Positions 1 to 8,512 of a DNA stretch of 64,000 bases are shown here, piece after piece (the stretch's first letter is position 1; each line of letters starts with the position of its first letter). The stretch covers positions 62,001-126,000 of the forward strand of contig SFEV01000002.1 in the NCBI GenBank assembly GCA_004557975.1. The letters are read 5' to 3'. A program made the position numbers and the translations under genes. This stretch comes from Lachnospiraceae bacterium (GTDB lineage: Bacteria; Bacillota; Clostridia; Lachnospirales; Lachnospiraceae). The notes beneath the pieces are model-generated. The model was given only the letters and a program-made list of their open reading frames with translations, did not search any database and had not been told where the DNA came from.

Positions 1-583
1 GGCTCTCCTCCGCCGTGGTTCCCATGGGTGTATCAAACCAGATCAGAGCCACTTCTCCATATCCGGTCAGAAGTTCCCGCAGCTGAGGAAAACAGATACG
101 CTCCAGATATGCGCGGTAATTCTTTTGGGAATTATCCTTTGTATACATATATCCATCCGGATCATGCCAGTCCTGTGCCTGAGAATAGTAGAACCCAAGC
201 TTCATGTCATATTTGTCACAAGCCTCCCGCAGCTGCTTTACAATATCTCTGCCGTAAGGAGTCGCCTTTACCACATTGTAATCACTGCACCTGGAATCCC
301 ACATGGCAAAACCCTCATGGTGTTTGGCCGTAAACACAATGTATTTCATTCCCCAGCTTTTTGCCTTTTTAACGATAGCATCCGCATCGAAGTCAACAGG
401 ATTAAACTGCTTCGCCAGCTTCTCGTACTCCTCTACCGGAATATTCAGGTGATTCATGATCCATTCCGCAATCCGGTCAGTTCTTTTTCCCTGATACTCC
501 CCTGCAAGGACAGAGTATAACCCCCAGTGAATAAACAATCCGTATTTGGCATCCTTAAACCATTGCTGCTTTGTGTCGTACAT
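1..583 (-). CDS. Alpha-L-fucosidase (GH29), N-terminal part
   Basis: Retaining exo-alpha-L-fucosidase of family GH29, cut by the window edge after 194 residues. The reverse strand begins MYDTKQQWFKDAKYGLFIHW, and the FIHWG motif near residue 18, the AKHHEGF segment and GFYYSQAQDWHDP are typical of the GH29 barrel. The Asp at about 184 in LIWFD is at the place of the family nucleophile. No signal peptide is visible, so the enzyme is probably cytoplasmic and acts on imported sugars. The ATG at 583 follows a clear GGAGG, and the stop of a small upstream ORF (596-727) lies 12 bases before it, so the gene is probably the last readable member of the ribosyl/ABC operon. Why a fucosidase sits with ribose enzymes is not clear. 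The C-terminal half is not visible. Confidence 0.88.
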   Translation of the reverse strand, partial: MYDTKQQWFKDAKYGLFIHWGLYSVLAGEYQGKRTDRIAEWIMNHLNIPVEEYEKLAKQFNPVDFDADAIVKKAKSWGMKYIVFTAKHHEGFAMWDSRCSDYNVVKATPYGRDIVKQLREACDKYDMKLGFYYSQAQDWHDPDGYMYTKDNSQKNYRAYLERICFPQLRELLTGYGEVALIWFDTPMGTTAEES

Positions 584-595
584 AACAGTTCCTCC

Positions 596-727
596 CTATT
601 TCATCGTCCACAAATGATAAATCTCATCATCAGTCGCTCCCTGATTCTCCGTGATTAGTCTGCTGAGTCCGCTGATCAGCTCAGGATCCTCCTCCAGAGC
701 TTCGGCAATCTCTGCCGCTTCCAACAC
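596..727 (-). CDS. Small ORF, 43 codons, unknown
   Basis: A short reading frame between the ADP-ribosylglycohydrolase (stop at 752) and the fucosidase (start at 583). From a GTG at 727 it reads VLEAAEIAEALEEDPELI and ends DDEIYHLWTMK. The composition is acidic and helical and looks coding rather than random. A weak purine-rich site precedes the GTG; a TTG at 724 is an alternative. Its stop runs into the ribosome site of the fucosidase gene, which suggests translational coupling. I do not recognise it. It may be a genuine small protein or the C-terminal leftover of a deleted gene; truncated genes elsewhere in this window make the second option realistic. Confidence 0.4.
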   Translation of the reverse strand: MLEAAEIAEALEEDPELISGLSRLITENQGATDDEIYHLWTMK

Positions 728-751
728 GTTTCACTTCCGCCCTGTTCTTTC

Positions 752-1750
752 TCAGAAATTCTCAGAAAGCTTCATCATCCGCTTCGCAAGCTCCGAAAAC
801 GAAATCTCATTCACTTTCTCCAGCAGTGCAACATCTTCAGCCGGAAACGCCCCCGCCCCGGAATATGCACCACAGATTCCACAGCCCATTGCACCTACAG
901 TGTCTGTATCACCGCCGATATTGGCCGCATACTGTGCACACAGCAGCGGATCACCTTTTGCCATATAAAACAGGACGGCTGCTGCAGGAATACTCTCTGT
1001 GGACGTAAGACCGGTGCCTACATAGTCGTAAATATTCTGCAGAGCTTCTTCCTCTGAATCGTGATCTGCAAAATACTTTCCCATCTCCATCCGTTTTGCC
1101 ACGGACGGACCGCCCCACACATGCCCGTACCTGCTGCCAAGGTCGGCTGCCTCCTGCATGATTTCAAAAATGCGGCGGATATCCCGCTCCCCGTGAACCG
1201 CTGCGGCACCGCCTGCTGCGATTGCACTGGCCGCACTGATCGCCAGTGTCGTGTAATGTGTCGGCCTGCACAGCTCCACCACCTGCTCCACAAGTGTCTG
1301 TAAATCCCATTTTTCCTGCATTCCTGCGACCAGCCCAACCGGAAGAATCTTCATTGCTCCTCCGTTCGTCGTTCCGCCTTTTCCCGTCTGCTCCATCGGA
1401 ACACCGCTTCTGATCAGTTCAATCGCTTTGGCTGTACTGGGGCCTACTACTGTCGAGCTTTTATCTGCCGTGGCAATCCACTCTGTCAGCCGGTCGATGA
1501 ACAGCCCCGCATCTACTTTCCCGCCATTTTCACACAGCATGTCCAGGACCAGCAGGCTGTTAATCGTATCATCCGTTACTTCGCCTCTGACCAGCTTCGC
1601 GGATATCGGATTGTCCGGATGTCCACATCTGAGCTGATCAATTTTCCCTGTCTTTTCCCGAATCATCTCCGGTGTCCACATTTCCGTCGGCATTCCGAAT
1701 GCATCGCCGTATGCGATTCCTGTCAAAGCTCCCTGAATTCTGTTCTTCAC
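752..1750 (-). CDS. ADP-ribosylglycohydrolase family enzyme
   Basis: A 332-residue enzyme of the ADP-ribosylglycohydrolase (ARH/DraG) fold, which hydrolyses N- or O-glycosidic bonds to ADP-ribose or related ribosides using two metal ions. The start reads MKNRIQGALTGIAYGDAFGM, with the GxxxGDAxG pattern of the family. Metal-ligand motifs are EVTDDT (residues 57-62) and GGDTDT (279-284). The length is normal for a single-domain family member. The GTG start at 1750 follows GGGAGG at good spacing. It lies 115 bp after the PfkB kinase gene in the same operon. The presence of two such hydrolases and two sugar kinases with an ABC importer suggests release of ribose from an imported conjugate. The true substrate cannot be read from the sequence. 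Confidence 0.87.
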   Translation of the reverse strand: MKNRIQGALTGIAYGDAFGMPTEMWTPEMIREKTGKIDQLRCGHPDNPISAKLVRGEVTDDTINSLLVLDMLCENGGKVDAGLFIDRLTEWIATADKSSTVVGPSTAKAIELIRSGVPMEQTGKGGTTNGGAMKILPVGLVAGMQEKWDLQTLVEQVVELCRPTHYTTLAISAASAIAAGGAAAVHGERDIRRIFEIMQEAADLGSRYGHVWGGPSVAKRMEMGKYFADHDSEEEALQNIYDYVGTGLTSTESIPAAAVLFYMAKGDPLLCAQYAANIGGDTDTVGAMGCGICGAYSGAGAFPAEDVALLEKVNEISFSELAKRMMKLSENF

Positions 1751-1865
1751 AAATGATTCCTCCCTTGCAATCAGAAAACCATCGGCTTTCCTGCCCCGGC
1801 ATGACGAAAAAAGCCATCATGCCACAGTGCGTTCCCACCGATGGTCAATATCTGATCCTTATTGA

Positions 1866-2789
1866 TTATTCTGAAAAGAATTTCTCCGCCGCAGCAAGAT
1901 CCGGACTGAACCTCGCTCCAATTCCTGTACACGTATACGCTGCGCAGGCAGATGCAAAGCGCATAGCCTTCTCCAGCTCATAACCTCTCAGATAGTAAGC
2001 GCACATGAAAGAACCCATGTAAGAATCTCCTGCACCCGTTGTATCCACCGCTTCCACAGGAACGCATGATGCACGGTATTCTCTGTTCCGGGAATCGTAC
2101 GCCACAGAACCCTTCTTTCCAAGTGTAAACAGAAGAATTCCGTCACAGTACTCTCTGAGAATACGGACACACTCATCCAGATCTTTCGTTCCGGTAAGTC
2201 CGTACAGTCCTTCCTGGCAAGGTGCAAATACATCCACATATTTCAGTGCATCCAGAATGGCTTCTCTTGTTGCTCCCAGGCCTTCCATCGTACCCAGTCC
2301 GACCTGCATATTGAAAACCGTCTTCACCCCGTGTTCTTTTGCTATCTTCAGGCCGCGGACAGCAGGAGCATACGGCAGAAGATCCGTATAGAATACCTTT
2401 GAGTCCGCAATTACATCCTCATTGACCTCTTCTTCCTGCAGTGCACCGAATGCATCACCCATATTCAGCATGATAAATTTGTCGCCCTCATCATCGATGA
2501 CGATATCCGTATGAAGTGTAATCATACCCGGCTTTATCTTCATCTGTGATGCATCCACCTTTTCCTGCTCAAGGCTGCTCAGAACATCCTTTCCCAGACC
2601 GTCATCTCCGACTCCGGCGATAAAGCCGCACGATGCGCCGAGACGCGCCGCCTGAACAATTACATTGGTGCCGCTGCCGCCCGGCTGTCTCTCACTGCTT
2701 TTGATAATGCAGAAGCCGTCTGCCGACGGAAGCTTGTCTACCTTCATCAATACATCTATTGCAAGTGTTCCAAGTCCGTATATATCCAT
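1866..2789 (-). CDS. PfkB-family sugar or nucleoside kinase
   Basis: A 307-residue carbohydrate kinase of the ribokinase/PfkB family. The N-terminal strand reads MDIYGLGTLAIDVLMKVDKL, a GGSGTN substrate-binding segment follows near residue 57, and the C-terminal signature EAVDTTGAGDSYMG near residue 250 carries the anion hole and catalytic Asp. The segment GGSGTNV replaces the GGKGAN of true ribokinases, so the substrate may differ, for example a nucleoside or another furanose. The ATG at 2789 follows GGGAGG. It lies between the two ADP-ribosylglycohydrolase genes, separated from the large one by a hairpin-rich spacer. Likely role: phosphorylating the sugar released by those hydrolases. Confidence 0.85.
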   Translation of the reverse strand: MDIYGLGTLAIDVLMKVDKLPSADGFCIIKSSERQPGGSGTNVIVQAARLGASCGFIAGVGDDGLGKDVLSSLEQEKVDASQMKIKPGMITLHTDIVIDDEGDKFIMLNMGDAFGALQEEEVNEDVIADSKVFYTDLLPYAPAVRGLKIAKEHGVKTVFNMQVGLGTMEGLGATREAILDALKYVDVFAPCQEGLYGLTGTKDLDECVRILREYCDGILLFTLGKKGSVAYDSRNREYRASCVPVEAVDTTGAGDSYMGSFMCAYYLRGYELEKAMRFASACAAYTCTGIGARFSPDLAAAEKFFSE

Positions 2790-2836
2790 ATGTCACCCTC
2801 CCATAGTTCAACATTTCTGATACGTCCTGTGCATAT

Positions 2837-2923
2837 GTGCCGTCTTATCGGCACTTTTATTCATATATTTCCCGCATCAGTTGATAATCATACGTACACG
2901 TATGTTCACCCGGCTGATGCGGG
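2837..2923 (-). repeat. Hairpin-rich spacer between two operon genes
   Basis: The 251-bp spacer between the large hydrolase (stop 3041) and the PfkB gene holds two strong inverted repeats. CCCGCATCAG (2871-2880) pairs with CTGATGCGGG (2914-2923) and encloses a second palindrome CATACGTACACGTATG. GTGCCG (2837-2842) pairs with CGGCAC (2849-2854). Neither has a U-run after it on the minus strand, so a simple terminator is unlikely. RNA processing, mRNA stabilisation or protein binding are possible. The rest of the spacer shows nothing recognisable. Confidence 0.5.
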
Positions 2924-3040
2924 AGTCAATATTCCACAGCCCTGTTGTCGCTTCATCGATGTCCGTCTTTTGACCGTAGAATAAATGACCACATATCAGT
3001 ATGTCTCATGCAGAGCTTCACTCTGTATCAGCGCAGCAAT

Positions 3041-5176
3041 TTACACTCTGCCGATTCTGATTCTTCTGTATCTGTCATGGCTGCCCTTCTGCATGGATAC
3101 TCCTACGGAGCCCTTCAGATACGGTCTTTCATTATCGCATGCCTCCAGCACGCATCCGTCAATCTCAGCCCTCAGACAGTTTCCTTTTGCTGTTATTTTC
3201 ACGGTGTACTCTGTTCCTGCTTTCCACTGGAAATCAGCCTCTGTCAGCACACGGTATCCATTATCATTTTTCAGAATTGCAGCCTTTCCATTCGGAAGAA
3301 GTCCAAATGCATAGGAACGGATTGCACCCTGAACTCTGACATTGACCATGTGATTTTCACCGGTAAGCGGTGTGAAGCTGAACTCTGCCGTATAATCCGT
3401 CCAGTCATATCTGCCTGTATACGCCTCTGCAAAGTCAGAACAGGACAGATTCAGCTGTCCGTCAGCAAGATACATTAAACCTTTCAGCTTCGTCATCTGG
3501 CTGATTTCTCTGTGAAGTCCGGTCCAGACTTCTTCTTTTTCATTTGCGAAATCCAGAGAATACTCCGGTACGCCATCCGCATACAAATCATCAATCAGAG
3601 CAGTGTAATCAAAAATTTCCGTATGTGTTCCGAGTACATGGAAGCATACTCCCATTTCGTCAAGAAGAACACCATCCAGAGACGGGATCTCAAAGGAAAG
3701 AGTCTTCCATTCACCTTTTTTCAGCTCCTGATTTTCACTCTTGTAAATCTTTCCCGTATGTGCATCTCTGACGTACAGACTTACCAGTGCCTCCTGGCTG
3801 TATTCAGGAATATATGCACTTGCATGCAGCGTCTGTCCCGGATAGATCAGAGGTGAGAAACAGGGATCATAACGGCTGTCGTGGAAATCCTTCGGCTCAT
3901 AATATGTCTTGCGATACGCGTAAACTGCATCGCCGCCCCATACCGATTTTGCAAGAATCTTCAGAGAACGTGTGCCTGACGCTGCCGACTCGTCCGTATT
4001 GATGACATCGGTTTCCCTTGTTGCAGGAATCCCGCCGAAAGAATCTGCACGGACACGGATCGCATGCGTGGAACCGGGGTACTCAAAATGGCAGCTGTCA
4101 ATGCGCTGCTCGGCGATTGTTTTCCACGGCTCCGGCATCTCTTCACCGGCAACAGCGTAAGCCAGCTTTGCTATGTATGTTGCGCCATACGGGATATCCA
4201 TAATATTGAGGGAGCCAACTACACTGGAGCATGCAAGGAAATCATTGATCGGTTTTCTCCATTTATCGTAGTCGATACCCTCCAGACCATTGCGCACGCC
4301 CATAATGGTCGCCACGTTTCCTACGTTGCAGTCGGTATCCCATCCGCACATATTTGTAATGTTCAGTGTTTTTCCGAAATCCCCTTCTCCATAGAGAAGA
4401 CCAAGGATCATTACGGCGATATTCGGAATAATATGGCAGTTGCCCGGATATTTATCATAGCCGAAATTCTCAAAGATATACCGGAAGCAATCGCGCCAGT
4501 TTTCCGGATGCTCCTCATAGAATGCCATAACAGCTTTTACGACACGCGCATATTCGCAGTCCTCCGGAATATAGGACAGACCCTTCTCCAGAATCTTTTT
4601 TATATCTTTTTCCACAAATGCATAGCTGATACATACGGCAATAAAAATTCCGCCGTAAATGCCATTTCCGCCGTGAGTTACACTGGCTGCCTCTCTGGCA
4701 TATTTTGCCGCCAGATCCGGATTTCCCGGAGTTACCAGCCCCCATGTGTCAATAAAAATCTGACCTCCGATCTGTTCTGCAGTAGTTGATCCATTCTGTT
4801 CGATGCTTCCGCTTCTGGGTGCCGGAATTCCGTTGCGCAGATTCAGATACGCTGTATGCTCCGTGGAAATTCCGTAGCCGCCCCACCAGAAAAAGCCATG
4901 CTCAAAAGGTGCATAATTCAAAAGTGCTTCTGCCACATCCTGTGCCTGCAGATCAAAGCCGTGACGTCCGTCCTCCAGCGCTTTCAGGAAGAACAGCGGA
5001 CCATTGCTGTCATCATCTGCCGCAAACTCATGGTAATCCACCGGATAATGATTGAGCTCCCCATAAATATTTTTGATTTTTGCATACGTCCAGCCCTCAA
5101 CGGGAGCACCAAGCCGAATACCGATGATTTTTGCAAGCCAGCCGGCGTAAATTTTTTCAATAAATTCCTGTCTCAT
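3041..5176 (-). CDS. Large ADP-ribosylglycohydrolase with C-terminal beta modules
   Basis: A 711-residue protein with an ADP-ribosylglycohydrolase-fold N-terminal half (about 1-340) and a beta-rich C-terminal half. Metal-site motifs are DDDSNGP (54-60) and GWDTDCN (about 290), the positions where family enzymes bind two Mg ions. The C-terminal part contains a segment that reads like a carbohydrate-binding module (about 370-520) and a final domain like a concanavalin/LamG-type or 3-keto-glycoside-hydrolase-like sandwich (about 540-710). No signal peptide is present, so it should act in the cytoplasm. The start chosen is the ATG at 5176 after GGGAGG; a GTG four codons upstream would include the ribosome site. 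It follows the two permease genes by 34 bp. Substrate unknown; a ribosylated glycan or conjugate is my inference. Confidence 0.82.
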   Translation of the reverse strand: MRQEFIEKIYAGWLAKIIGIRLGAPVEGWTYAKIKNIYGELNHYPVDYHEFAADDDSNGPLFFLKALEDGRHGFDLQAQDVAEALLNYAPFEHGFFWWGGYGISTEHTAYLNLRNGIPAPRSGSIEQNGSTTAEQIGGQIFIDTWGLVTPGNPDLAAKYAREAASVTHGGNGIYGGIFIAVCISYAFVEKDIKKILEKGLSYIPEDCEYARVVKAVMAFYEEHPENWRDCFRYIFENFGYDKYPGNCHIIPNIAVMILGLLYGEGDFGKTLNITNMCGWDTDCNVGNVATIMGVRNGLEGIDYDKWRKPINDFLACSSVVGSLNIMDIPYGATYIAKLAYAVAGEEMPEPWKTIAEQRIDSCHFEYPGSTHAIRVRADSFGGIPATRETDVINTDESAASGTRSLKILAKSVWGGDAVYAYRKTYYEPKDFHDSRYDPCFSPLIYPGQTLHASAYIPEYSQEALVSLYVRDAHTGKIYKSENQELKKGEWKTLSFEIPSLDGVLLDEMGVCFHVLGTHTEIFDYTALIDDLYADGVPEYSLDFANEKEEVWTGLHREISQMTKLKGLMYLADGQLNLSCSDFAEAYTGRYDWTDYTAEFSFTPLTGENHMVNVRVQGAIRSYAFGLLPNGKAAILKNDNGYRVLTEADFQWKAGTEYTVKITAKGNCLRAEIDGCVLEACDNERPYLKGSVGVSMQKGSHDRYRRIRIGRV

Positions 5177-5210
5177 ATATCCTCCCACTTATCATGATAC
5201 AATCACGCAA

Positions 5211-6059
5211 CTACGCTTTTACACTTCCACTTGTCATACCTTCAATGAATCTCCTGCTGAATATCAGGTACAGCACAATAACCGGAAGAATGGTAATACA
5301 GCTGGCCGTATAGATACGTGCCATATTGGAACCGTATTCACCGGTAAATTTTACGAAGCGTGTTGCAACCAGCTTCAGTTCATCAGAAGTAATAAAGGTG
5401 TTGGACCACAGAAATTCATTCCATACATGTACAAATACAAGAATTGCAATTGTAAGGAACATCGGCTTTGCAATGGGCAGTGTGATTTTCAACAGACTGT
5501 TCAGTTCGTTACATCCGTCAATCTTTGCCGCTTCCTCCAGTTCCCTCGGAATTCCTGCCAGAAACGTTCTCAGCAGAAGCATATTAAACGGAATCTGCGT
5601 CGCAGTATATACAATCATCAGACTCCATCTCGTATCTACCAAACCAATTTTATTCATAACAAAATAGTCCGGTACAATATACAGAAAGCTTGGCAGAGAA
5701 ATTGCCACAAAGAAATATGCAGTAAAAAATCCTCTCAGCTTAAACTGGAGCTTACTGATGGCATACGCACCAAGTCCTACCACAACCAGTACAATGGCAA
5801 TAACTACAAACGCCGTCAGCAAACTGTTGAAATATGCAGTTGCATATCCTCCGACCACCCACGTCTCTGACCAGTTATTAAATACCCACTCATCAGGAAG
5901 TCCCAACGGCATGGTCTTTACTTCTCTGTCAGAGCGGAAAGAATTTAAAAATACCTGGAGAAGCGGTATGGCAGCAAACAGCAGCATAAAGATCAGGTAT
6001 GCATAAGAAATAATCGAGGATATCCTATACTTTACTCCTCTTCTCACACTTCTATTCAT
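5211..6059 (-). CDS. Carbohydrate ABC transporter permease (MalG-like)
   Basis: A 282-residue inner-membrane permease of the CUT1 sugar ABC family, with six predicted helices. The EAA loop is visible as EEAAKIDGCNELNSLLKITL near residue 180, where the ATPase docks. The N-terminal part FLNSFRSDREVKTMPLGLP is typical of MalG-like partners. Its ATG overlaps the end of the upstream permease gene by 8 bases, which indicates translational coupling, and GGGAGG precedes it. No ATPase gene is in the operon; CUT1 systems in Firmicutes commonly use a shared MsmX-type ATPase encoded elsewhere. Confidence 0.92.
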   Translation of the reverse strand: MNRSVRRGVKYRISSIISYAYLIFMLLFAAIPLLQVFLNSFRSDREVKTMPLGLPDEWVFNNWSETWVVGGYATAYFNSLLTAFVVIAIVLVVVGLGAYAISKLQFKLRGFFTAYFFVAISLPSFLYIVPDYFVMNKIGLVDTRWSLMIVYTATQIPFNMLLLRTFLAGIPRELEEAAKIDGCNELNSLLKITLPIAKPMFLTIAILVFVHVWNEFLWSNTFITSDELKLVATRFVKFTGEYGSNMARIYTASCITILPVIVLYLIFSRRFIEGMTSGSVKA

Positions 6060-6936
6060 CCTCCATACCTCCCTTCTTGCTCACATATTTCTGGAAGAAA
6101 TACAGCAGAATGCAGATACCGCTCTGGATAACGCAGATTGCATTTGCATAACCCGCTCTGTATTTTACGAATGCATTCTTGTAAATATAAGTTGCCATGA
6201 TTTCTGTAGAATTAGCCGGTCCTCCATTTGTCATTACGTATACGTAATCAAAAGTCAGGAATGACCACATAATCGTCATAATTAAAACGAATGCGATCGT
6301 CTGGCGAATACCCGGAATGGACACATGGATCAGCTCCTGCCAACGGTTTGCGCCGTCTACCCGCGCCGCCTCATACAAAGTCGGATCTACCTGCTGCAGT
6401 GCGCCGAGAAACAGAACCATAATAAATCCCCACCAGTGCCAGTTATCTACAAATGCCACTGCAAAAAGCGCAATTTTGGGATTTCCAAGCCACAGTGTCT
6501 TGGAAAGCTGTTCCCAACCAAGTTTTGCAAACACCTGATTGACGCCATAGTATGGATTCATCAAAGCTGTCCAGATTCGTCCGGCAACTGCTGCTGAGAT
6601 TACGTACGGCACAAAATACACAGTACGGAAAAACATCTGGAACCGTTTCAGCTGGCTGACAATAATTGCTATGGAAAATCCCAGAATTAACGGAATCGTA
6701 ATAAAAATCAGCAGCCATTCAATATTGTGAATCAGTGACAATTTAACAATCGGATCCTGGATTATTTCTTTAAAATTATCGAGTCCGATAAATGTGGCAT
6801 TTCCCATACCATTCCAGTCATACATCGACATGACAAGCGTGCTGAGCGACGGAATCGTGACAATACATGCATGGATAATAAAAGCCGGAAGTATAAAAAG
6901 ATACGGTACTACATGCCTCTTCTTAACTGTTTTCAT
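6052..6936 (-). CDS. Carbohydrate ABC transporter permease (MalF/UgpA-like)
   Basis: A 294-residue CUT1-type permease, partner of the gene at 5211-6059. It begins MKTVKKRHVVPYLFILPAFI, has six predicted membrane helices, and shows the EAA loop YEAARVDGANRWQELIHVSI near residue 190. It is separated from the substrate-binding protein gene by 250 bp holding an attenuator-like terminator (7043-7106) and a copy of dispersed repeat C (6980-7030). That arrangement is common where the binding protein is made in excess over the membrane parts. Confidence 0.92.
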   Translation of the reverse strand: MKTVKKRHVVPYLFILPAFIIHACIVTIPSLSTLVMSMYDWNGMGNATFIGLDNFKEIIQDPIVKLSLIHNIEWLLIFITIPLILGFSIAIIVSQLKRFQMFFRTVYFVPYVISAAVAGRIWTALMNPYYGVNQVFAKLGWEQLSKTLWLGNPKIALFAVAFVDNWHWWGFIMVLFLGALQQVDPTLYEAARVDGANRWQELIHVSIPGIRQTIAFVLIMTIMWSFLTFDYVYVMTNGGPANSTEIMATYIYKNAFVKYRAGYANAICVIQSGICILLYFFQKYVSKKGGMEDE

Positions 6937-6979
6937 TTTCCTTTCACCACCTGTTTCTGCTCTTGCTTCATAAGTACCT

Positions 6980-7030
6980 GATTCATGTTCTTACGGCCTC
7001 ATCAACAAGTGATTCGGCCTGTCCTGAACA
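6980..7030 (+). repeat. Dispersed repeat C, copy 1
   Basis: A 51-bp intergenic segment beginning GATTCATGTTCTTACGGCCT that recurs, without gaps and with roughly 84% identity, at 36922-36972 upstream of uxaA. It contains CGGCC...TGATTCGGCC, which can form a small hairpin. Here it lies on the strand opposite to the surrounding operon. No coding potential. Confidence 0.7.
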
Positions 7031-7042
7031 ATTACATTACTT

Positions 7043-7106
7043 CTAGAAAAACTCCGCATAATTGACCGTTAGCTGTCTTCCGCTTCGGATCATCATACGG
7101 AGTTTT
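7043..7106 (-). terminator. Attenuator-type terminator after the binding-protein gene
   Basis: On the minus strand AAAACTCCGTATGAT (right arm at 7092-7106) pairs with ATTATGCGGAGTTTTT (7047-7062) around a loop of about 30 nt, followed by a U-run. It lies about 80 bp after the substrate-binding protein stop codon and before the permease genes, so it probably reduces read-through and sets the binding protein to permease ratio. Confidence 0.72.
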
Positions 7107-7186
7107 CAGTTACTTTATATCAGCAGCCTTTCATACTGATAACGTTTCCTATACCTGACGTTCCGGAAAAGTAAGATTTGTTTTCC

Positions 7187-8494
7187 TTACGGAAGTACCG
7201 GAACCGTACCATTTGCGATCGCATCGTCAATATAAGTCTGAGAATTGCTCAGATAATCATCAACACTCAGTGCGTCAAGGAACAGAGAATCTGTATTCTC
7301 ATTCATGTATACACGCATCTCTGACGGATAGAATGTCCATGAGCAGTATCCGATCTGATTATTTGTCTGCGCATCCATCAGAAGCTGATACTGGTCGAAA
7401 AGTTTCGCATCCATTCCTTCCAGTCTGTTAAGATCAAATGTCTTAACCGGGTACGGCTGGTATCCTGCCTCATTGATAGAAGCATAATGTCTGTCCATAG
7501 AAGTAAACAGGTAGTTCAGAACTTCTGCTGCAAGGTCTGCATTTTCTGAGTTTGCGTTGATTGCATATCCGCCGCCTGTAGCAAACGGAAGGATTTCACC
7601 GATCTCTTCATCTGCCGGCATCATCTCCGAATTCCAGTTGCAGTCCGGATAAACTGTAAGAAGCTCGTTGGATGCCCATGTACCGTTGATCATCATAGCT
7701 GCTCTTCCCTCTGCGAAGAAAGCAACCATATCCTGGTTTGTAATTGTCTGGGAAGCCTTATCACCGATCCATCCCTCTTTCCACCAGTCAACCATAGTCT
7801 GGATAGAAGCCTTGATTGCATCGTCTGTGAATTTTCCTGTGCCTTCCATAGCAGCCTTGACTGCTGCCGGTCCGCCGTAGCAGCTGGTAAATGTCGAGTA
7901 CAGCCAGTCAACAGCGCCCTGATAGTTGGAGTTACCAAAGGAAATCGGAATAATTCCTGCTTCCTGAATTACCGGCATCAGCTCTTCCAGCTCTGCTCTC
8001 GTCTTCGGAATCTCCCAGCCATTTGCTTCAAATACATCTGTGTTATAATACATTACCATACCTTCAAAAGAGGTCGGCAGAGAATACAGCTTCTCATTAT
8101 AGAAGCAGCTGTTGTAAGCCCAGTCATAGAAGATATCTGCCCATCCGTACTGCTCTGCATAATCATCGAGCGGAAGAACTCTGTCTGCTTTTGCAAATTC
8201 AGCTACATCGGTAGGTCCATCCAGATCCAGGATATCCGGTCCGCCGCCGCCTGCAACTTCAATCTGAAGGCTCTGTCTGTCATTGTACATCTTAATCTCA
8301 ATGTCTACATCCGGAAAAGCTTCTGCAAGCGGTCCGTCAATATAATTCTGACGCACTTCAACCTGCTTATCATCTGCCAGATAGCAGGAGATTACAAGCT
8401 TCTGCTTCTCATCTGCCTGTGAAGTAAAGCATGCTGATGATGACAATACCATAGCACCTGTCAAACCTAATGCCAGTAAACGTTTTTTATTCAT
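7187..8494 (-). CDS. Carbohydrate ABC transporter substrate-binding protein
   Basis: A 435-residue extracellular solute-binding protein of CUT1 type (family 1). It begins MNKKRLLALGLTGAMVLSSS, a secretion signal followed by a Cys near residue 22 (SSSACF) that could be the lipidation site, although the lipobox is imperfect. The mature part has typical features such as IPTSFEG/LPTSFEGMVMYYN and a FxxGRAAMMINGTWA segment (AFFAEGRAAMMINGTW near residue 260). The ATG at 8494 follows AGGAGG. It sits 19 bp after the ribokinase gene, so both share one transcript. Ligand not known; ribose conjugates are inferred only from the neighbours. Confidence 0.92.
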   Translation of the reverse strand: MNKKRLLALGLTGAMVLSSSACFTSQADEKQKLVISCYLADDKQVEVRQNYIDGPLAEAFPDVDIEIKMYNDRQSLQIEVAGGGGPDILDLDGPTDVAEFAKADRVLPLDDYAEQYGWADIFYDWAYNSCFYNEKLYSLPTSFEGMVMYYNTDVFEANGWEIPKTRAELEELMPVIQEAGIIPISFGNSNYQGAVDWLYSTFTSCYGGPAAVKAAMEGTGKFTDDAIKASIQTMVDWWKEGWIGDKASQTITNQDMVAFFAEGRAAMMINGTWASNELLTVYPDCNWNSEMMPADEEIGEILPFATGGGYAINANSENADLAAEVLNYLFTSMDRHYASINEAGYQPYPVKTFDLNRLEGMDAKLFDQYQLLMDAQTNNQIGYCSWTFYPSEMRVYMNENTDSLFLDALSVDDYLSNSQTYIDDAIANGTVPVLP

Positions 8495-8512
8495 TCTATA
8501 TTCCTCCTGTTT

